DNA of 64,000 bases from assembly GCA_016223085.1 (NCBI GenBank), contig JACRPS010000003.1, positions 1,050,274 through 1,114,273 of the forward strand, given 5' to 3'. The first letter of the stretch is position 1. Each line of letters starts with the position of its first letter. The notes beneath the pieces are model-generated. The model made no database searches and was not told the DNA's origin. It saw nothing but the letters and a program-made list of their open reading frames with translations. The translations under genes were made by a program, and so were the position numbers. This DNA comes from Chloroflexota bacterium (GTDB taxonomy: Bacteria; Chloroflexota; Anaerolineae; Aggregatilineales; Phototrophicaceae). Shown piece after piece: positions 1 to 9,154 of the stretch.

Positions 1-288
1 CCACTTTCCACACGCTCCGCACCGGGGATTGCGCTGATCGGGCGTCTGTAATTCGCCTTCTACATTGTAATGGATTCCGTAGGCCGTTTTGCGGGTGCTG
101 GTGACTTCCTGCGTCAGGGCGTGCTGTTTCAGCGCCGCTGCCAGCACTTCCCAGGTGTCCAGTGTAAACCCAAAAGCGAGGAAGAAACGTGCTTTCGCTT
201 TTCCCTCTTTACTGGTCAGATCGAGCAGGTAATGGGTAATCTTCGACTCTGGCACAATCACCCTGTCGCCGTTAGGTAGTTTCGCCAT
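1..288 (-). pseudogene. DUF6883-like small protein, partial at window edge, probable frameshift
   Basis: Reading the minus strand from the ATG at 288 gives MAKLPNGDRVIVPESKITHY and continues to about position 25, about 88 residues in all. The 'LPNGDRVIVPESKITHYLL' opening and the later 'YGIHYNVEGELQTPD' look like DUF6883, small proteins of unknown role often found near toxin-type or phage-related genes. Near 21-27 (run ccgggg) the frame turns into a cysteine-rich, unlikely tail, while the next frame reads VRSVWKV, the usual continuation of this family. One missing base therefore seems to break the gene, or the base call is wrong. The 3' end is outside the window. Family assignment is from memory of the pattern only. 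Confidence 0.5.
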
Positions 289-425
289 CCAGTCCCAACT
301 CCATCCCATCTCTCGCCATGCGCGCTGTCACATCTTGCGCCGCCCGGGGACTGGAAGCCTCCAGGCTGAACCTGTTACGCAAGCCTGCTGGAAGCAGGCT
401 GAAATGCTGATCATTCGGTTGATCG

Positions 426-450
426 AGCCACCTTTAGGTGGCTTTCTTCG
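426..450 (+). terminator. hairpin with short T-rich tail
   Basis: AGCCACC (426-432) pairs with GGTGGCT (437-443), followed by ttcttc. Upstream, 382-400 holds a second perfect hairpin (AGCCTGCT/AGCAGGCT). The 194 bases between the two flanking minus-strand genes contain nothing else visible. The T tail lies on the plus strand although no plus-strand gene precedes it, so this may be a repeat rather than a working terminator. Confidence 0.35.
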
Positions 451-482
451 TTCAGCCGTCCGGCTTCCAGCGTCCGGCGTGA

Positions 483-2048
483 CTACCCCGGAATCCCCTC
501 TTTCGTCAGCCGTTCGTCTACGATGCGCCAGATGTCCAGCGGATTGGCATCCTTGAGCGCATCCGGCAGCAGCGCGTCCGGCATATTCTGGTAGGCCACT
601 GGGCGCATAAAGCGTTTGATCGCGGTCATGCCAACCGACGTGGTGGCAGGCGCGGTTGTCGCCGGATACGGCCCGCCATGTTGCATGGCGTAGACCACTT
701 CCACGCCGGTCGGGAAGCCGTTCCAGATCAGCCGACCGGCCTTCTCGCGCAAAATAGCGTAGACAGCAGCGGCTTCGTCCCGTTCGCTGTCATCGGCGTG
801 AACCGTCGCCGTCAGGTTGCCGTGCAGGGTTTCGAGTGTCGCCCGCAGATCGTCCAAAGAGGCGCAGGTGACAAACAGTGTCACCGGCCCAAAATGCTCC
901 GCCTGCAACTGTTCGTCGTCGCGGAAGGTGGCCGAATCGGTCAGCAGCACCGTATGGGCGTAGCCGCAGGCCGGTCCGTCCAGCGCCGCCCCGCCGGTGA
1001 GCACCGTCACACACGGGCGGTTAAGTGTACCCGCGACCGCCTGCACCAGCCCGCGCTGAATCTGCGGATTCAGCAGCACGCCCGGCTGCGCGGCCTGCAT
1101 CTTCGCCGTGACCGTTTCGATAAACCGGCGCGTGCTGTCGCTATCCACCACAAACACCAGCCCTGGATTGGTGCAGAACTGCCCCGTGCCAAGCGTGACC
1201 GACGCCGCCAGCCCCTCGGCCAGCGAGTCGGAGCACGCAGCCATCGCGCCGGGCAAAATCACGACCGGGTTGACACTGCCCATCTCGGCATACACGGGAA
1301 TCGGCACCGGACGCGCCGCCGCCGTGTCGTAAATCGCCCGCCCTGCCCGCAGCGAGCCGGTGAAACCGACCGCCGTGATGCCGGGATGTTTGACCAGCGC
1401 CTGCCCTACTTCGGCCTGGTCGCCCTGAATCAGCGAGAACACGCCCGCCGGAAAACCCTGCGCCTGCACCGCACGGTGGATGGCCTGCGCCGTTAATTCG
1501 GACGTGGCGGGGTGGCCGGGGTGCGCCTTCAGCACAACCGGGCAGCCGGCGGCCAGCGCGGAGGCAGTATCCCCGCCGGCGACGCTGAATGCCAACGGGA
1601 AGTTACTGGCGGCAAACACGGCGACCGGCCCGATAGGAACCAGCATCCGCCGAATCGAGGGGCGCGGGGCGGGCTGGCGGTCAGGCTGCGCCGTGTCAAT
1701 GATGGCCTCGACATACGAGCCTTCGCGCAGCAGCGCTGCGAACTTGCGGAGCTGGCCGGTCGTGCGCCCTCGTTCGCCTGTCAGGCGCGGCAGGCCGAGG
1801 CCGGTTTCCGCGTCGGCGGTGGTCAGCAGCGCGTCTCCAAGCGCCTCGATTTCGTCGGCGACTGCATCCAGCAGGGCAGCCAGTTTTGCCGCCGGATACT
1901 GGCGCATCGCCGCAAACGCAATCTGCGCGGCCTGTACCGCGGCGTCAATGTCGGCTGCCGTTGCGTTCGTAAACGCGGTTGTCCCCCGCTGGCCGGTGCG
2001 CGGGTTAAAGCTGTAAAAGCCCTGTGTCGGAATAGTGCCGTCCGTCAT
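483..2048 (-). CDS. aldehyde dehydrogenase, 2,5-dioxovalerate (ketoglutarate semialdehyde) type
   Basis: A 521-residue NAD(P)-dependent aldehyde dehydrogenase. Visible catalytic features: SNFP with the oxyanion Asn at about 149, the cofactor Lys in VVLKAHPGHP at about 174, the general base Glu in AEMGSVNP at about 255, and the catalytic Cys in TGQFCTNPGL at about 292. The HPGHP and GQFCTNPG signatures and the length match the alpha-ketoglutarate semialdehyde dehydrogenase group that finishes non-phosphorylated pentose and sugar-acid pathways. It is transcribed alone, divergent from a GntR regulator (TTG at 2291), with a 242-base shared control region, so it is probably part of the same sugar-acid regulon as the importer downstream. 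The substrate is inferred from subgroup and context, not proven. Ends with TAG. Confidence 0.88.
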   Translation of the reverse strand: MTDGTIPTQGFYSFNPRTGQRGTTAFTNATAADIDAAVQAAQIAFAAMRQYPAAKLAALLDAVADEIEALGDALLTTADAETGLGLPRLTGERGRTTGQLRKFAALLREGSYVEAIIDTAQPDRQPAPRPSIRRMLVPIGPVAVFAASNFPLAFSVAGGDTASALAAGCPVVLKAHPGHPATSELTAQAIHRAVQAQGFPAGVFSLIQGDQAEVGQALVKHPGITAVGFTGSLRAGRAIYDTAAARPVPIPVYAEMGSVNPVVILPGAMAACSDSLAEGLAASVTLGTGQFCTNPGLVFVVDSDSTRRFIETVTAKMQAAQPGVLLNPQIQRGLVQAVAGTLNRPCVTVLTGGAALDGPACGYAHTVLLTDSATFRDDEQLQAEHFGPVTLFVTCASLDDLRATLETLHGNLTATVHADDSERDEAAAVYAILREKAGRLIWNGFPTGVEVVYAMQHGGPYPATTAPATTSVGMTAIKRFMRPVAYQNMPDALLPDALKDANPLDIWRIVDERLTKEGIPG

Positions 2049-2230
2049 CGTGCATCCTTAATGGGTTTATAAACTGCCAGCCGGTTGATGCTGTTGGAAG
2101 ATACATCCCATTATACGGTTGGTGGTAGTTGCCATGCTCGGTGAGTCTGGAAAATCGTGCTGATATAGGTGGTAAGGACTGGCGGTGACATGTCCCTACT
2201 TGCTTTTCCGACTTCGCCACCTTCAGCTAC

Positions 2231-2259
2231 TTGACAATCGGCTAAAGCTGCGTTATCAA
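2231..2259 (+). promoter_or_regulatory. probable promoter of GntR gene
   Basis: TTGACA at 2231-2236 and TATCAA at 2254-2259 with 17 bases between them, about 30 bases before the TTG start. The surrounding stretch 2250-2280 is AT-rich against a GC-rich background, and a GAGAGGG at about 2271-2277 could serve as ribosome binding site. Confidence 0.5.
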
Positions 2260-2290
2260 TTATCAATAATGAGAGGGATATTAACGAAGA

Positions 2291-2992
2291 TTGGCCGTGA
2301 AGTCAAGCAATCAGCCTGAAGCGCGGGTGCGGCGGGGAGTTCTGCTGGGGTCGCTGGCCGAGCAGGTTTACCGGCGGCTGCGCACCATGATTATTCAGGG
2401 AGATCACGCCCCCGGCGGGAAGCTGGTGGAACTGGACATCGCTGCCGCGATGGGCACCAGCCAGGGCACGGTGCGCGACGCCCTGCATCGTCTGGAACGG
2501 GAAGGACTGGTTGAACGGCAGGCGCACCGGGGGACGCTGGTGACGGCGGTCGCGCCGGACGAAATCTATGAACTGTTTGTCATCCGCAGCACGATTGAAG
2601 GTTTTGCCGTCCGCCGCGCAGTTGTGCGCATCCAGCCCGACGACATTCAACGACTGGAAGACCTGCTCAGCGCCATGCGCCACGCCGCTGCCGAGCAGGA
2701 TATTATCCAACTGGCTGAGTACGACATGGCCTTTCACCGCACCATCTGCGAGTGGTCGGGCAGCCGGGTGCTACTGAATGCCTGGCTGCCGCTGTATTCG
2801 CAGATTCAGCGGTTTGTTGTCCAGACCCACCCGCACTATTTTCACGACCTCAATAATCTGGCGGACACCCATGTGCCGCTGCTGGACGCGATCAAACAGC
2901 GGGACGCTGACCGCGCGGCTGACCTGCTGCAGCAGCACATTATGCTGATCTGGTCATGGATTGAGGCGGAACACCGGACGAACAGGAAGTGA
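2291..2992 (+). CDS. GntR/FCD-family transcriptional regulator
   Basis: 233 residues from TTG at 2291; a GTG two codons later is an alternative. The N-terminal winged helix (about 18-85) contains the typical GntR pattern EQVYRRLRTMIIQG...KLVELDIAAAMGTSQGTVRDALHRLEREGLVER. The C-terminal FCD ligand domain shows DMAFHRTICEWSG and a final helix HVPLLDAIKQRDADRAADLLQQHI. FCD regulators usually sense sugar acids or short carboxylates. It sits between the divergent aldehyde dehydrogenase gene and the ABC importer, so it most likely controls both. Confidence 0.88.
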   Translation: MAVKSSNQPEARVRRGVLLGSLAEQVYRRLRTMIIQGDHAPGGKLVELDIAAAMGTSQGTVRDALHRLEREGLVERQAHRGTLVTAVAPDEIYELFVIRSTIEGFAVRRAVVRIQPDDIQRLEDLLSAMRHAAAEQDIIQLAEYDMAFHRTICEWSGSRVLLNAWLPLYSQIQRFVVQTHPHYFHDLNNLADTHVPLLDAIKQRDADRAADLLQQHIMLIWSWIEAEHRTNRK

Positions 2993-3137
2993 TAATTGCC
3001 ATCCTTACCCGGTGATGTTTGACAGATAAGACCGCTGCGAGATGGATTATGATTATACAGGCGCTTTAACCGCTGTATTAATTTTATTACGTAATAGACT
3101 GCACACAATATACGGTGTTTTTGCTGGAGAAAACGTT

Positions 3138-4172
3138 GTGACCACAACCGCACAGTCTACCGAAGCCGCCCGACGTTCCCCTCCCCTGCCGGCTCTGCGG
3201 CGTCTGCTGCAGATACGCGAAATCGGCGTGCTGCTGGCCTTCATCGTGTTATGTATCGTGATGTCCATCCTCAACCCCTCGTTTTTAACCGAACTCAACA
3301 TCTTTAACGTACTGCGCGGTATGTCCACTATCGGCATCATGTCCATCGGCGTCACGATGGTGATCGTCACCGGCGGCATTGATCTGTCCATCGGTTCGAT
3401 TCTGGCTGCCGCGTCCATCATGACCGCGCGGCTGATGTTTACGGAAGTCACCGACCCCTGGACGGCGGTGCTGCTGGGGCTGACCTTTGGCGGGGCGCTC
3501 GGTCTGGTGAACGGGCTGGTTATCACCAAGCTGAAGGTGAACCCGTTTATCACCACGCTGGGCATGATGACCATCGCGCGCGGTATCACCTACCTGCTGG
3601 CGTCCGGCCTGCAGGGCACGGTTGCCAGCAACGTCCCAATGCGCCATGAAGGTGTGTCCTTCCTCGGCAACGGCTACGTCTTCCAGCACACGGCGATCCT
3701 GGAGCGCGGCATCCCGTTTCCGGTGATTCTGATGTTCACGCTGGTCATCGTCTTCAGCCTGTTTCTGCGCTACACGGTGCTGGGTCGGCAGATTTACGCC
3801 GTCGGCAGCAACGAAGCCGCCGCCCGCCTCTCCGGCGTCCCGGCTGACCGGGTCAAGCTGTTTGTGTACACCCTCACCGGCATTCTGGCGGCGCTGGCCG
3901 GCATTATGACGGCGGGGCTGCTGCGGACAGCGGCCACCAACGCCGGTGTCGGTGTCGAACTGGACGTGATCGCCGCTGTTGTGATCGGTGGCGCCAGCCT
4001 GGTCGGTGGCGAAGGGACGATCCTCGGCGCGATCATCGGCGCAGCCATCATCGCTGTGGTGCAGAATGCATTTGTGCTGCTCAAAATCCCCAACTATGCC
4101 CAGCAGGTTACGATTGGCGCGGTCATCATCGCCGCCGTTGCCGCCGACCGCTGGCGCCGGCGCAACCGTTAA
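3138..4172 (+). CDS. ribose-type ABC importer permease
   Basis: GTG at 3138 is chosen because GGAG lies 9 bases upstream; a further in-frame start at 3042 has no ribosome site. The 344-residue product is an RbsC/AraH-like membrane permease (BPD_transp_2): after a charged N-terminus there are about ten hydrophobic segments and the family signature GVTMVIVTGGIDLSIGS at about 85, then TRLMFTEV-like loop and the AVGSNEAAARLSGVPADRVK coupling loop. It opens an operon with the broken binding protein and the ATPase that follow. Confidence 0.88.
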   Translation: MTTTAQSTEAARRSPPLPALRRLLQIREIGVLLAFIVLCIVMSILNPSFLTELNIFNVLRGMSTIGIMSIGVTMVIVTGGIDLSIGSILAAASIMTARLMFTEVTDPWTAVLLGLTFGGALGLVNGLVITKLKVNPFITTLGMMTIARGITYLLASGLQGTVASNVPMRHEGVSFLGNGYVFQHTAILERGIPFPVILMFTLVIVFSLFLRYTVLGRQIYAVGSNEAAARLSGVPADRVKLFVYTLTGILAALAGIMTAGLLRTAATNAGVGVELDVIAAVVIGGASLVGGEGTILGAIIGAAIIAVVQNAFVLLKIPNYAQQVTIGAVIIAAVAADRWRRRNR

Positions 4173-4295
4173 AGCCCTGCCGCACGGTTCATGGCAGGCT
4201 TGTTTCAGGAGAAGGGGGGTCACGGCTGAACAGTCCCAAATCGTCCGCAGGCAAATAAGCGAAAGATTTTTGCTCACTAGCAATGGAGACAGACC

Positions 4296-5247
4296 ATGAA
4301 AACGCTTAAACTTTTACTCGTTCTGCTCGTTTTACTCAGCACCACTGCGATGGTGATGGCCCAGGATGGCCCCGGCAGCGAAGGCTGGTTCGACTCGCAA
4401 TGCCAGCCGGAGGATGAGGGGGTGGTGAAGCCGGTGGATCAGCAGCCCGCCGAACCGCTGAAGATCGCGGTGCTGGGGCTGGAGAACAACCCGTTCTGGA
4501 TTCCGGTCAAGGAAGGCGCGCTGGCGGCTGCCGAATGGCGCAGGGGTACGACGCGATTGCCACGATTGCGGGCGACGCCGGTGTTGCCCCCTTCATTGAC
4601 GCCGCAGTCGAAGCCGGCATCCCGGTTGCCACCTTCAACAGCGAGACCGACGCGGAGAACAAGCGGCTGTTCTTCGTCGGCGCTGACCTGTACCTGCAGG
4701 GGCAGACGGCAGCCCGCGCCATGGCCGACGCCATCGGCGGTGAGGGCAAGGTCGCCATCATCACCGGCTTCTTCGCCGTCGAGGCGCACGAACTGCGCCG
4801 CACCGGCTTCGTGGACACCCTGGCCGCCGAGTTCCCCAACATCGAGATCGTCGGTGAGGTCGAGAACACCGATCAGGGTGACATCGCCTTCACCCAGGCG
4901 CAGGACTTCATGGCTGCCAACCCCGACCTGAAGGGCATCTACGTCACCGCGGGCGGCCCCTTCGGCGCTGCCGCTGCCGTCGAGGACGCCGGCAAGACGG
5001 GTGAGGTGCAGGTTGTCTCCTTCGACTTCGTGGACGAGACGATGGAGTACGTGCAGAAGGGCGTGATCTACGCCACCATCGGCCAGAACCCGTATGCCCA
5101 GGGCCACGACCCGGCGGTGCGGCTGTTCAACTACCTCGTCGCTGGCGAAGTCCCGCCCTGCGCGTCCCGCCCTGCGCCCGTCTCGTTACCGAGGCTGCTG
5201 TTGTCACTAAGGATAACATTGAACAGTACTGGAAACCGGCGCAGTAA
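4296..5247 (+). pseudogene. ribose-type sugar-binding protein, disrupted twice
   Basis: The first frame from ATG 4296 encodes a signal peptide (KTLKLLLVLLVLLSTTAMVMA) and the start of a periplasmic sugar-binding domain (KIAVLGLENNPFWIPVKEGA). At about 4530 the reading changes: EGALAAAE is followed in the +2 frame by MAQGYDAIATIAGDAG, and roughly 30 residues usually present between these motifs are missing, so a frame-changing deletion is likely. The middle part (4535-5149) is well conserved. At 5150-5177 a 14-bp direct duplication shifts the frame again; removing one copy restores RLVTEAAVVTKDNIEQYWKP and TAA at 5245-5247. As written no functional protein can be made. Assembly error in both places is an alternative. 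Confidence 0.85.
5150..5177. repeat. 14-bp tandem duplication causing a frameshift
   Basis: GTCCCGCCCTGCGC occurs twice back to back (5150-5163 and 5164-5177) inside the 3' part of the binding-protein gene. With one copy the reading frame runs EVPPCARLVTEAAVV to a normal end. Confidence 0.95.
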
Positions 5248-5260
5248 AACAATTCAACAC

Positions 5261-5346
5261 CCCCTCTCCCCCGAATTCAAGGGAGAGGGGGGTAAAGGCA
5301 AGGTCTTACACCACTCCCTGAATTCGGGGAGGGGACGGGGGAGAGG
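5261..5346. repeat. two CCCTCTCCC/GGGAGAGGGG palindromic repeats
   Basis: CCCCTCTCCC (5261-5270) faces GGGAGAGGGG (5281-5290) around ccgaattcaa, and a related copy built around CTGAATTCGGGG lies at about 5312-5346. Both are in the gap between the broken binding-protein gene and the ATPase gene. They differ in sequence from the GTAGGG palindromes in this window. Confidence 0.75.
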
Positions 5347-5365
5347 TCAAAATTTCAACATGATC

Positions 5366-5395
5366 TGTAGGGGCACAGCATGCTGTGCCCCTACA
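5366..5395. repeat. GTAGGG palindrome, perfect 15-bp arms
   Basis: TGTAGGGGCACAGCA pairs exactly with TGCTGTGCCCCTACA. It lies inside the importer operon, 55 bases before the ATPase start. Confidence 0.95.
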
Positions 5396-5450
5396 ACGCG
5401 GCAGATGTTTATTTACAGCCCGATTGACTGGCAAAAAAGGTTTTGGTTCG

Positions 5451-6974
5451 ATGGCTGAAGCGGCGAAACAGATTTTAAAGATCGAAGGGGTGTCCAAGCG
5501 TTACGGCGGCGTTCAGGCGCTGAACAGGGTCCAGTTCGACCTGAACTACGGCGAAGTTCACGCGCTGGTGGGCGAAAACGGCGCGGGCAAATCCACACTG
5601 ATTAAGGTGCTGGGCGGCATCGTGCCGCGTGATGCCGGGCGCATCTTTTTTGACGGGCGCGAGGTGCACTTTAATAACCCGGCGGAGGCGCAGGCCGCCG
5701 GTATCGCCATCATCCACCAGGAACTATCCATGCTGCCCACGCTTACGGTCATGGAAAACCTGTTTATGAGCCGCATGAGTGGTCGCTACGGGCTGGTGAA
5801 CTGGAAGGCGATGGAACGCCGCGCCCGCGAGGCGCTGGCGCTGGTAGACCTGCACGTTGACCCCTACGCGCTGGTCAAGGATTTATCCATCTCCCAGCGG
5901 CAGATGATCGAAATCGCGCGGGCGCTGTCCGCCAATGCCCGGCTGATCGTCATGGATGAGCCAAACTCGTCCCTGTCCGATACCGAAACCGACCGGTTGT
6001 TTGAGCTGATTCGCAGCCTGAAGGCGCGTGGCATCGCCATCATGTATGTCTCTCACAAGATTGATGAAGTCCTCGCCATCTCCGACCGGATTACTGCCTT
6101 CCGCGACGGAGCGTATGTTGGCACCATCACATCTGCTGGCGCGACCGAAGACATGGTGATTAACATGATGGTCGGGCGCGAGCTGGACCGCCGCGCCACC
6201 GTTGACCAGAACACTGGCGGCGAGGTGCTGCTGCACGTGCGCGGGCTGACCGGACGCGCCTTTCGGGATGTCAGCTTTGACGTTCGCAAGGGCGAAATCC
6301 TGGCTTTCTCCGGGCTGGTCGGCGCAGGCCGCAGCGAAGTGCTGCGCACGATCTTTGGCGCGGAGCGCGCCACATCCGGCGACATCCGGTTTGAGGGTAA
6401 GCCGGTTCGCTTTGCCTCCCCGACCGAGGCGATTAAACACGGTCTGGCGATGGTGCAGGAAGACCGCAAGGTGCTGAGCCTGTTTATGGGGATGCAGGTG
6501 ATGCACAACGTCTCGATGGCGCAGCTTCCCTTTATGACCCGCGCCGGCAACATTAACGACCGGCGCGAACAGCGGCTGGTGCAGGATTTTGTCCACAAAC
6601 TGGATATCCGGCTGGCTTCGATTGGCGACGCCGTGAGCAGCCTCAGCGGCGGCAACCAGCAAAAAACGGTGCTGGCACGCTGGCTGGCGACCGGCCCCAA
6701 ACTGCTGATTCTGGACGAGCCAACGCATGGCGTAGATGTGGGCGCGAAGGCCGAAATCTACGAACTGATTCGCAATCTGGCGCGCGAGGGCGTGGCGATT
6801 GTGCTGATTTCGTCGGAACTTCCGGAAGTGCTGGCGCTGGCGCACCGCATCGTTGTGATGCACGAAGGCCGCATCACCGGCGTGCTGAACCACGCCGACG
6901 CCAGCGAGGAGAAGCTCATGGCCTATGCCACCGGCGTGCTGGATGATTTTGCCCCGGCAGGAGCGACCTCATGA
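5451..6974 (+). CDS. ribose-type ABC importer ATPase, two nucleotide-binding domains
   Basis: 507 residues from ATG 5451; the upstream in-frame codons come from the palindrome region and are not likely coding. Domain 1 (about 8-245): Walker A GENGAGKST at 41-49, signature LSISQRQMIEIARAL, Walker B LIVMDEPNSS. Domain 2 (about 260-500): degenerate Walker A GLVGAGRSE, signature SLSGGNQQKTVLARWL, Walker B LLILDEPTHGVDVGAK. This is the RbsA/MglA/AraG architecture that energises sugar uptake at the inner face of the membrane. Its stop overlaps the next gene's ATG by 4 bases (ATGA at 6971), so translation is probably coupled. Confidence 0.93.
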   Translation: MAEAAKQILKIEGVSKRYGGVQALNRVQFDLNYGEVHALVGENGAGKSTLIKVLGGIVPRDAGRIFFDGREVHFNNPAEAQAAGIAIIHQELSMLPTLTVMENLFMSRMSGRYGLVNWKAMERRAREALALVDLHVDPYALVKDLSISQRQMIEIARALSANARLIVMDEPNSSLSDTETDRLFELIRSLKARGIAIMYVSHKIDEVLAISDRITAFRDGAYVGTITSAGATEDMVINMMVGRELDRRATVDQNTGGEVLLHVRGLTGRAFRDVSFDVRKGEILAFSGLVGAGRSEVLRTIFGAERATSGDIRFEGKPVRFASPTEAIKHGLAMVQEDRKVLSLFMGMQVMHNVSMAQLPFMTRAGNINDRREQRLVQDFVHKLDIRLASIGDAVSSLSGGNQQKTVLARWLATGPKLLILDEPTHGVDVGAKAEIYELIRNLAREGVAIVLISSELPEVLALAHRIVVMHEGRITGVLNHADASEEKLMAYATGVLDDFAPAGATS

Positions 6975-8254
6975 CGACACCATGCAGCGCAGCAAAAGGC
7001 GATTTTCGCGGCTGGGACGCCTGCTTCCTTGAGAACGGCATCGTGAGACTGGCCGCCGTGCCGGACATTGGCGGGCGCGTAATGGCGTACGACCTGGGGC
7101 CATATCCGTTTTTCTTCGTTGACCCCAATCTGGCGGGCAAACTGTTTTCGCCGGAAGAAAATCAGGGCGACGGCTCGCTGGCGGCGTGGAAAAATTACGG
7201 CGGCGACAAAACGTGGCCGTCACCCCAGGGCTGGGACACGGACGACCAGTGGCACGGCCCGCCCGACCCGGTGCTGGACACCGGGCGCTATACGCTGGAC
7301 GAACTGCGCGCCGATGGCGAAACCGCCGTCGTGCAGATGACCAGCCCCCCCGACCCGCGCACCGGCGTGCAGATCACTCGGCGGCTGACGCTGCAGCAGG
7401 GCAGCAGCCGGGTAAAACTGGACATTACATTCAAAAACATTAAAGATCATCCGGTGCGCTGGAGTATCTGGGACGTGGCGCAGCTTCGTGCCGAGCGCCG
7501 CCTGCCGGACGGGACAACGACTTACGAATCGGGCTGTATTGTCACGACGCCGGTTAACCCGAACAGCGTCTTCCCACGCGGCTTTAACGTCATGTTCGGC
7601 GCTCCGGATAACCCGCAGTGGCAGGTAGACCCGCAGACCGGCCTGTTCACCGCGCCGTACCTGTGGCAGATCGGCAAGGTCGGGCTGGACTCACCTGCCG
7701 GCTGGATTGCGTTCAGCAATACGACCGAAGGATACAATTTTGCCGAACGTTTCACCTACATCCCCGGTGCGCCCTACCCGGACGGTGGTGCGACGGTTGA
7801 AGTGTGGACGGTTGGCGCGGGACAGGTCGGCAACCTGAACTACGAGAACAGCGGCATTTACCTGATGGAAACCGAAGTCCTCAGCCCATTTTTTACGATG
7901 GAACCCGGTACAAGCGCCAGCTTCAGCATCGAATGGGGCGCGTGCCGTGCCGGTGGCATGGCGCTGGACGTGAGCGACGCCGGGGTAATTGTTGAACCTT
8001 TAACCGCGCAGGCCGACGGTGATTTCGTGCGGCTGACCGGGCAGTTCGGCGTATTCGACGCCGGCGACCTGCGCCTGCTGTGGCTGGACAAGAGCGGCCA
8101 CATCTTCGACATGCAGACACGCGGCAAGGTTGACCCGTTTGGCCTGGTGCGGATTGACCGCGTGCTGCCAAAACCGGCTGAGGCGCGCGCCGTCGAACTG
8201 CGCGTACTCGCACAGGGGCGCGAACAGCAGCTTGCCAGAGCGGAGATTAACTAA
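6971..8254 (+). CDS. DUF4380-like galactose-mutarotase-fold protein
   Basis: 427 residues with no signal peptide. The start GIVRLAAVPDIGGRVMAYDLG is the beta-sandwich opening shared by aldose-epimerase-like families, and the order GGDKTWPSPQGW, TRRLTLQQGSSRVKLDITFKN, VRWSIWDVAQL and YNFAERFTYIPGAPYPDGG matches what I recall of DUF4380. The last ~90 residues form a separate beta-rich tail. It may handle anomers of the imported sugar or bind sugar without catalysis. It is translationally coupled on both sides (4-base overlap before, TAATG overlap after), so it belongs to the importer operon. Confidence 0.6.
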   Translation: MTTPCSAAKGDFRGWDACFLENGIVRLAAVPDIGGRVMAYDLGPYPFFFVDPNLAGKLFSPEENQGDGSLAAWKNYGGDKTWPSPQGWDTDDQWHGPPDPVLDTGRYTLDELRADGETAVVQMTSPPDPRTGVQITRRLTLQQGSSRVKLDITFKNIKDHPVRWSIWDVAQLRAERRLPDGTTTYESGCIVTTPVNPNSVFPRGFNVMFGAPDNPQWQVDPQTGLFTAPYLWQIGKVGLDSPAGWIAFSNTTEGYNFAERFTYIPGAPYPDGGATVEVWTVGAGQVGNLNYENSGIYLMETEVLSPFFTMEPGTSASFSIEWGACRAGGMALDVSDAGVIVEPLTAQADGDFVRLTGQFGVFDAGDLRLLWLDKSGHIFDMQTRGKVDPFGLVRIDRVLPKPAEARAVELRVLAQGREQQLARAEIN

Positions 8255-9054
8255 TGCGTACCCGGCAAATGCAATACCTGCGACCTGACGAAATCTTGCA
8301 GGAGCTGCGGCAGACGCCGGTCGCCTACCTGCCGCTTGGGCTGCTGGAATGGCACGGCCCGCACCTGCCGCTGGGCGTGGACGCGCTCAACGCGGAGACG
8401 GTCTGCAAGCTGGCGGCGGACGACAGCGGCGGGTTGGTCTGGCCGACCCAGTACTTCGGCACGGAGCGCGAGCGCGGCCCGGAACTGCTGGATGCGCTCG
8501 GCTTTGAACGCGATACATATATTGTCGGCATGGACTTCCCGGCCAACAGCCTGCCGAGTCCCTACGCCTCGGAAGAAACGTTCGCCATCTTCGTCCGCGA
8601 ACAGTTCCGTCTGATCGCCCGCATGGGGTTTAAAGTGATCGTCGCGGTCAGCGGGCACGGCGCGACCAATCAACTGGAAACGCTCAAGCGCCTCGCGGCG
8701 GAAATCAATGCCGCCGGGCAGACGCGGGTGCTGGTGGAAATGCCGTTTGTGACCGACGACAGCGGCGTGATGGCGGTCGGCCATGCCTCGCGCATTGAAA
8801 CGGCGGTGATGCTGGCAATCGCGCCGGAAACGGTCAAACTTGACAACCTACCCGCCCTGCCCGAACCACTCAAAAACGCCGGGTTTGCGATTGTGGATTA
8901 CCTCACGTTTGGTGGCAAACCAACGCCGGAGCGCACCGTCCACGATTTTGACGACCCACGTATCGCAACGGGAGACGACGGCCACGATCACCTCCGGCGG
9001 GCAGCCGCCAACCTTGCCCGCGCCGTGACAGCAGCATTCCAGACACACGGTTAG
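8254..9054 (+). CDS. creatininase-family amidohydrolase
   Basis: 266 residues. Metal-binding motifs of the creatininase superfamily are visible: LLEWHGPHLPLGVDAL (Glu and His at about 30-35, Asp at about 41), FTE-like loop replaced by YFGTERERG, and VAVSGHGATN (His at about 133). Family members hydrolyse ring amides such as creatinine or formamidopyrimidine intermediates; some sit in sugar clusters as lactone or amide hydrolases. The start overlaps the previous stop (TAATG). A role as a sugar-lactone hydrolase beside the aldehyde dehydrogenase regulon is possible but unproven. Ends with TAG. Confidence 0.82.
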   Translation: MRTRQMQYLRPDEILQELRQTPVAYLPLGLLEWHGPHLPLGVDALNAETVCKLAADDSGGLVWPTQYFGTERERGPELLDALGFERDTYIVGMDFPANSLPSPYASEETFAIFVREQFRLIARMGFKVIVAVSGHGATNQLETLKRLAAEINAAGQTRVLVEMPFVTDDSGVMAVGHASRIETAVMLAIAPETVKLDNLPALPEPLKNAGFAIVDYLTFGGKPTPERTVHDFDDPRIATGDDGHDHLRRAAANLARAVTAAFQTHG

Positions 9055-9075
9055 TATCTTTCGGTAAACCATTCC

Positions 9076-9103
9076 GTAGGGGCACGGCATGCCGTGCCCC
9101 TAC
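9076..9103. repeat. GTAGGG palindrome, perfect
   Basis: GTAGGGGCACGGCA with exact complement, between the creatininase and URO-D/corrinoid genes; could end or stabilise the creatininase message. Confidence 0.95.
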
Positions 9104-9154
9104 AATCCAAAAAGGGTTTATGGATAGGCTTTATAGCTCAATGGAGTTTTCCTC

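Noticed and set aside
9121-9145. tRNA-like TATAGCTCAATGG
   Set aside because: Resembles a D-arm only; no anticodon arm, TTCGA loop or acceptor stem follows.
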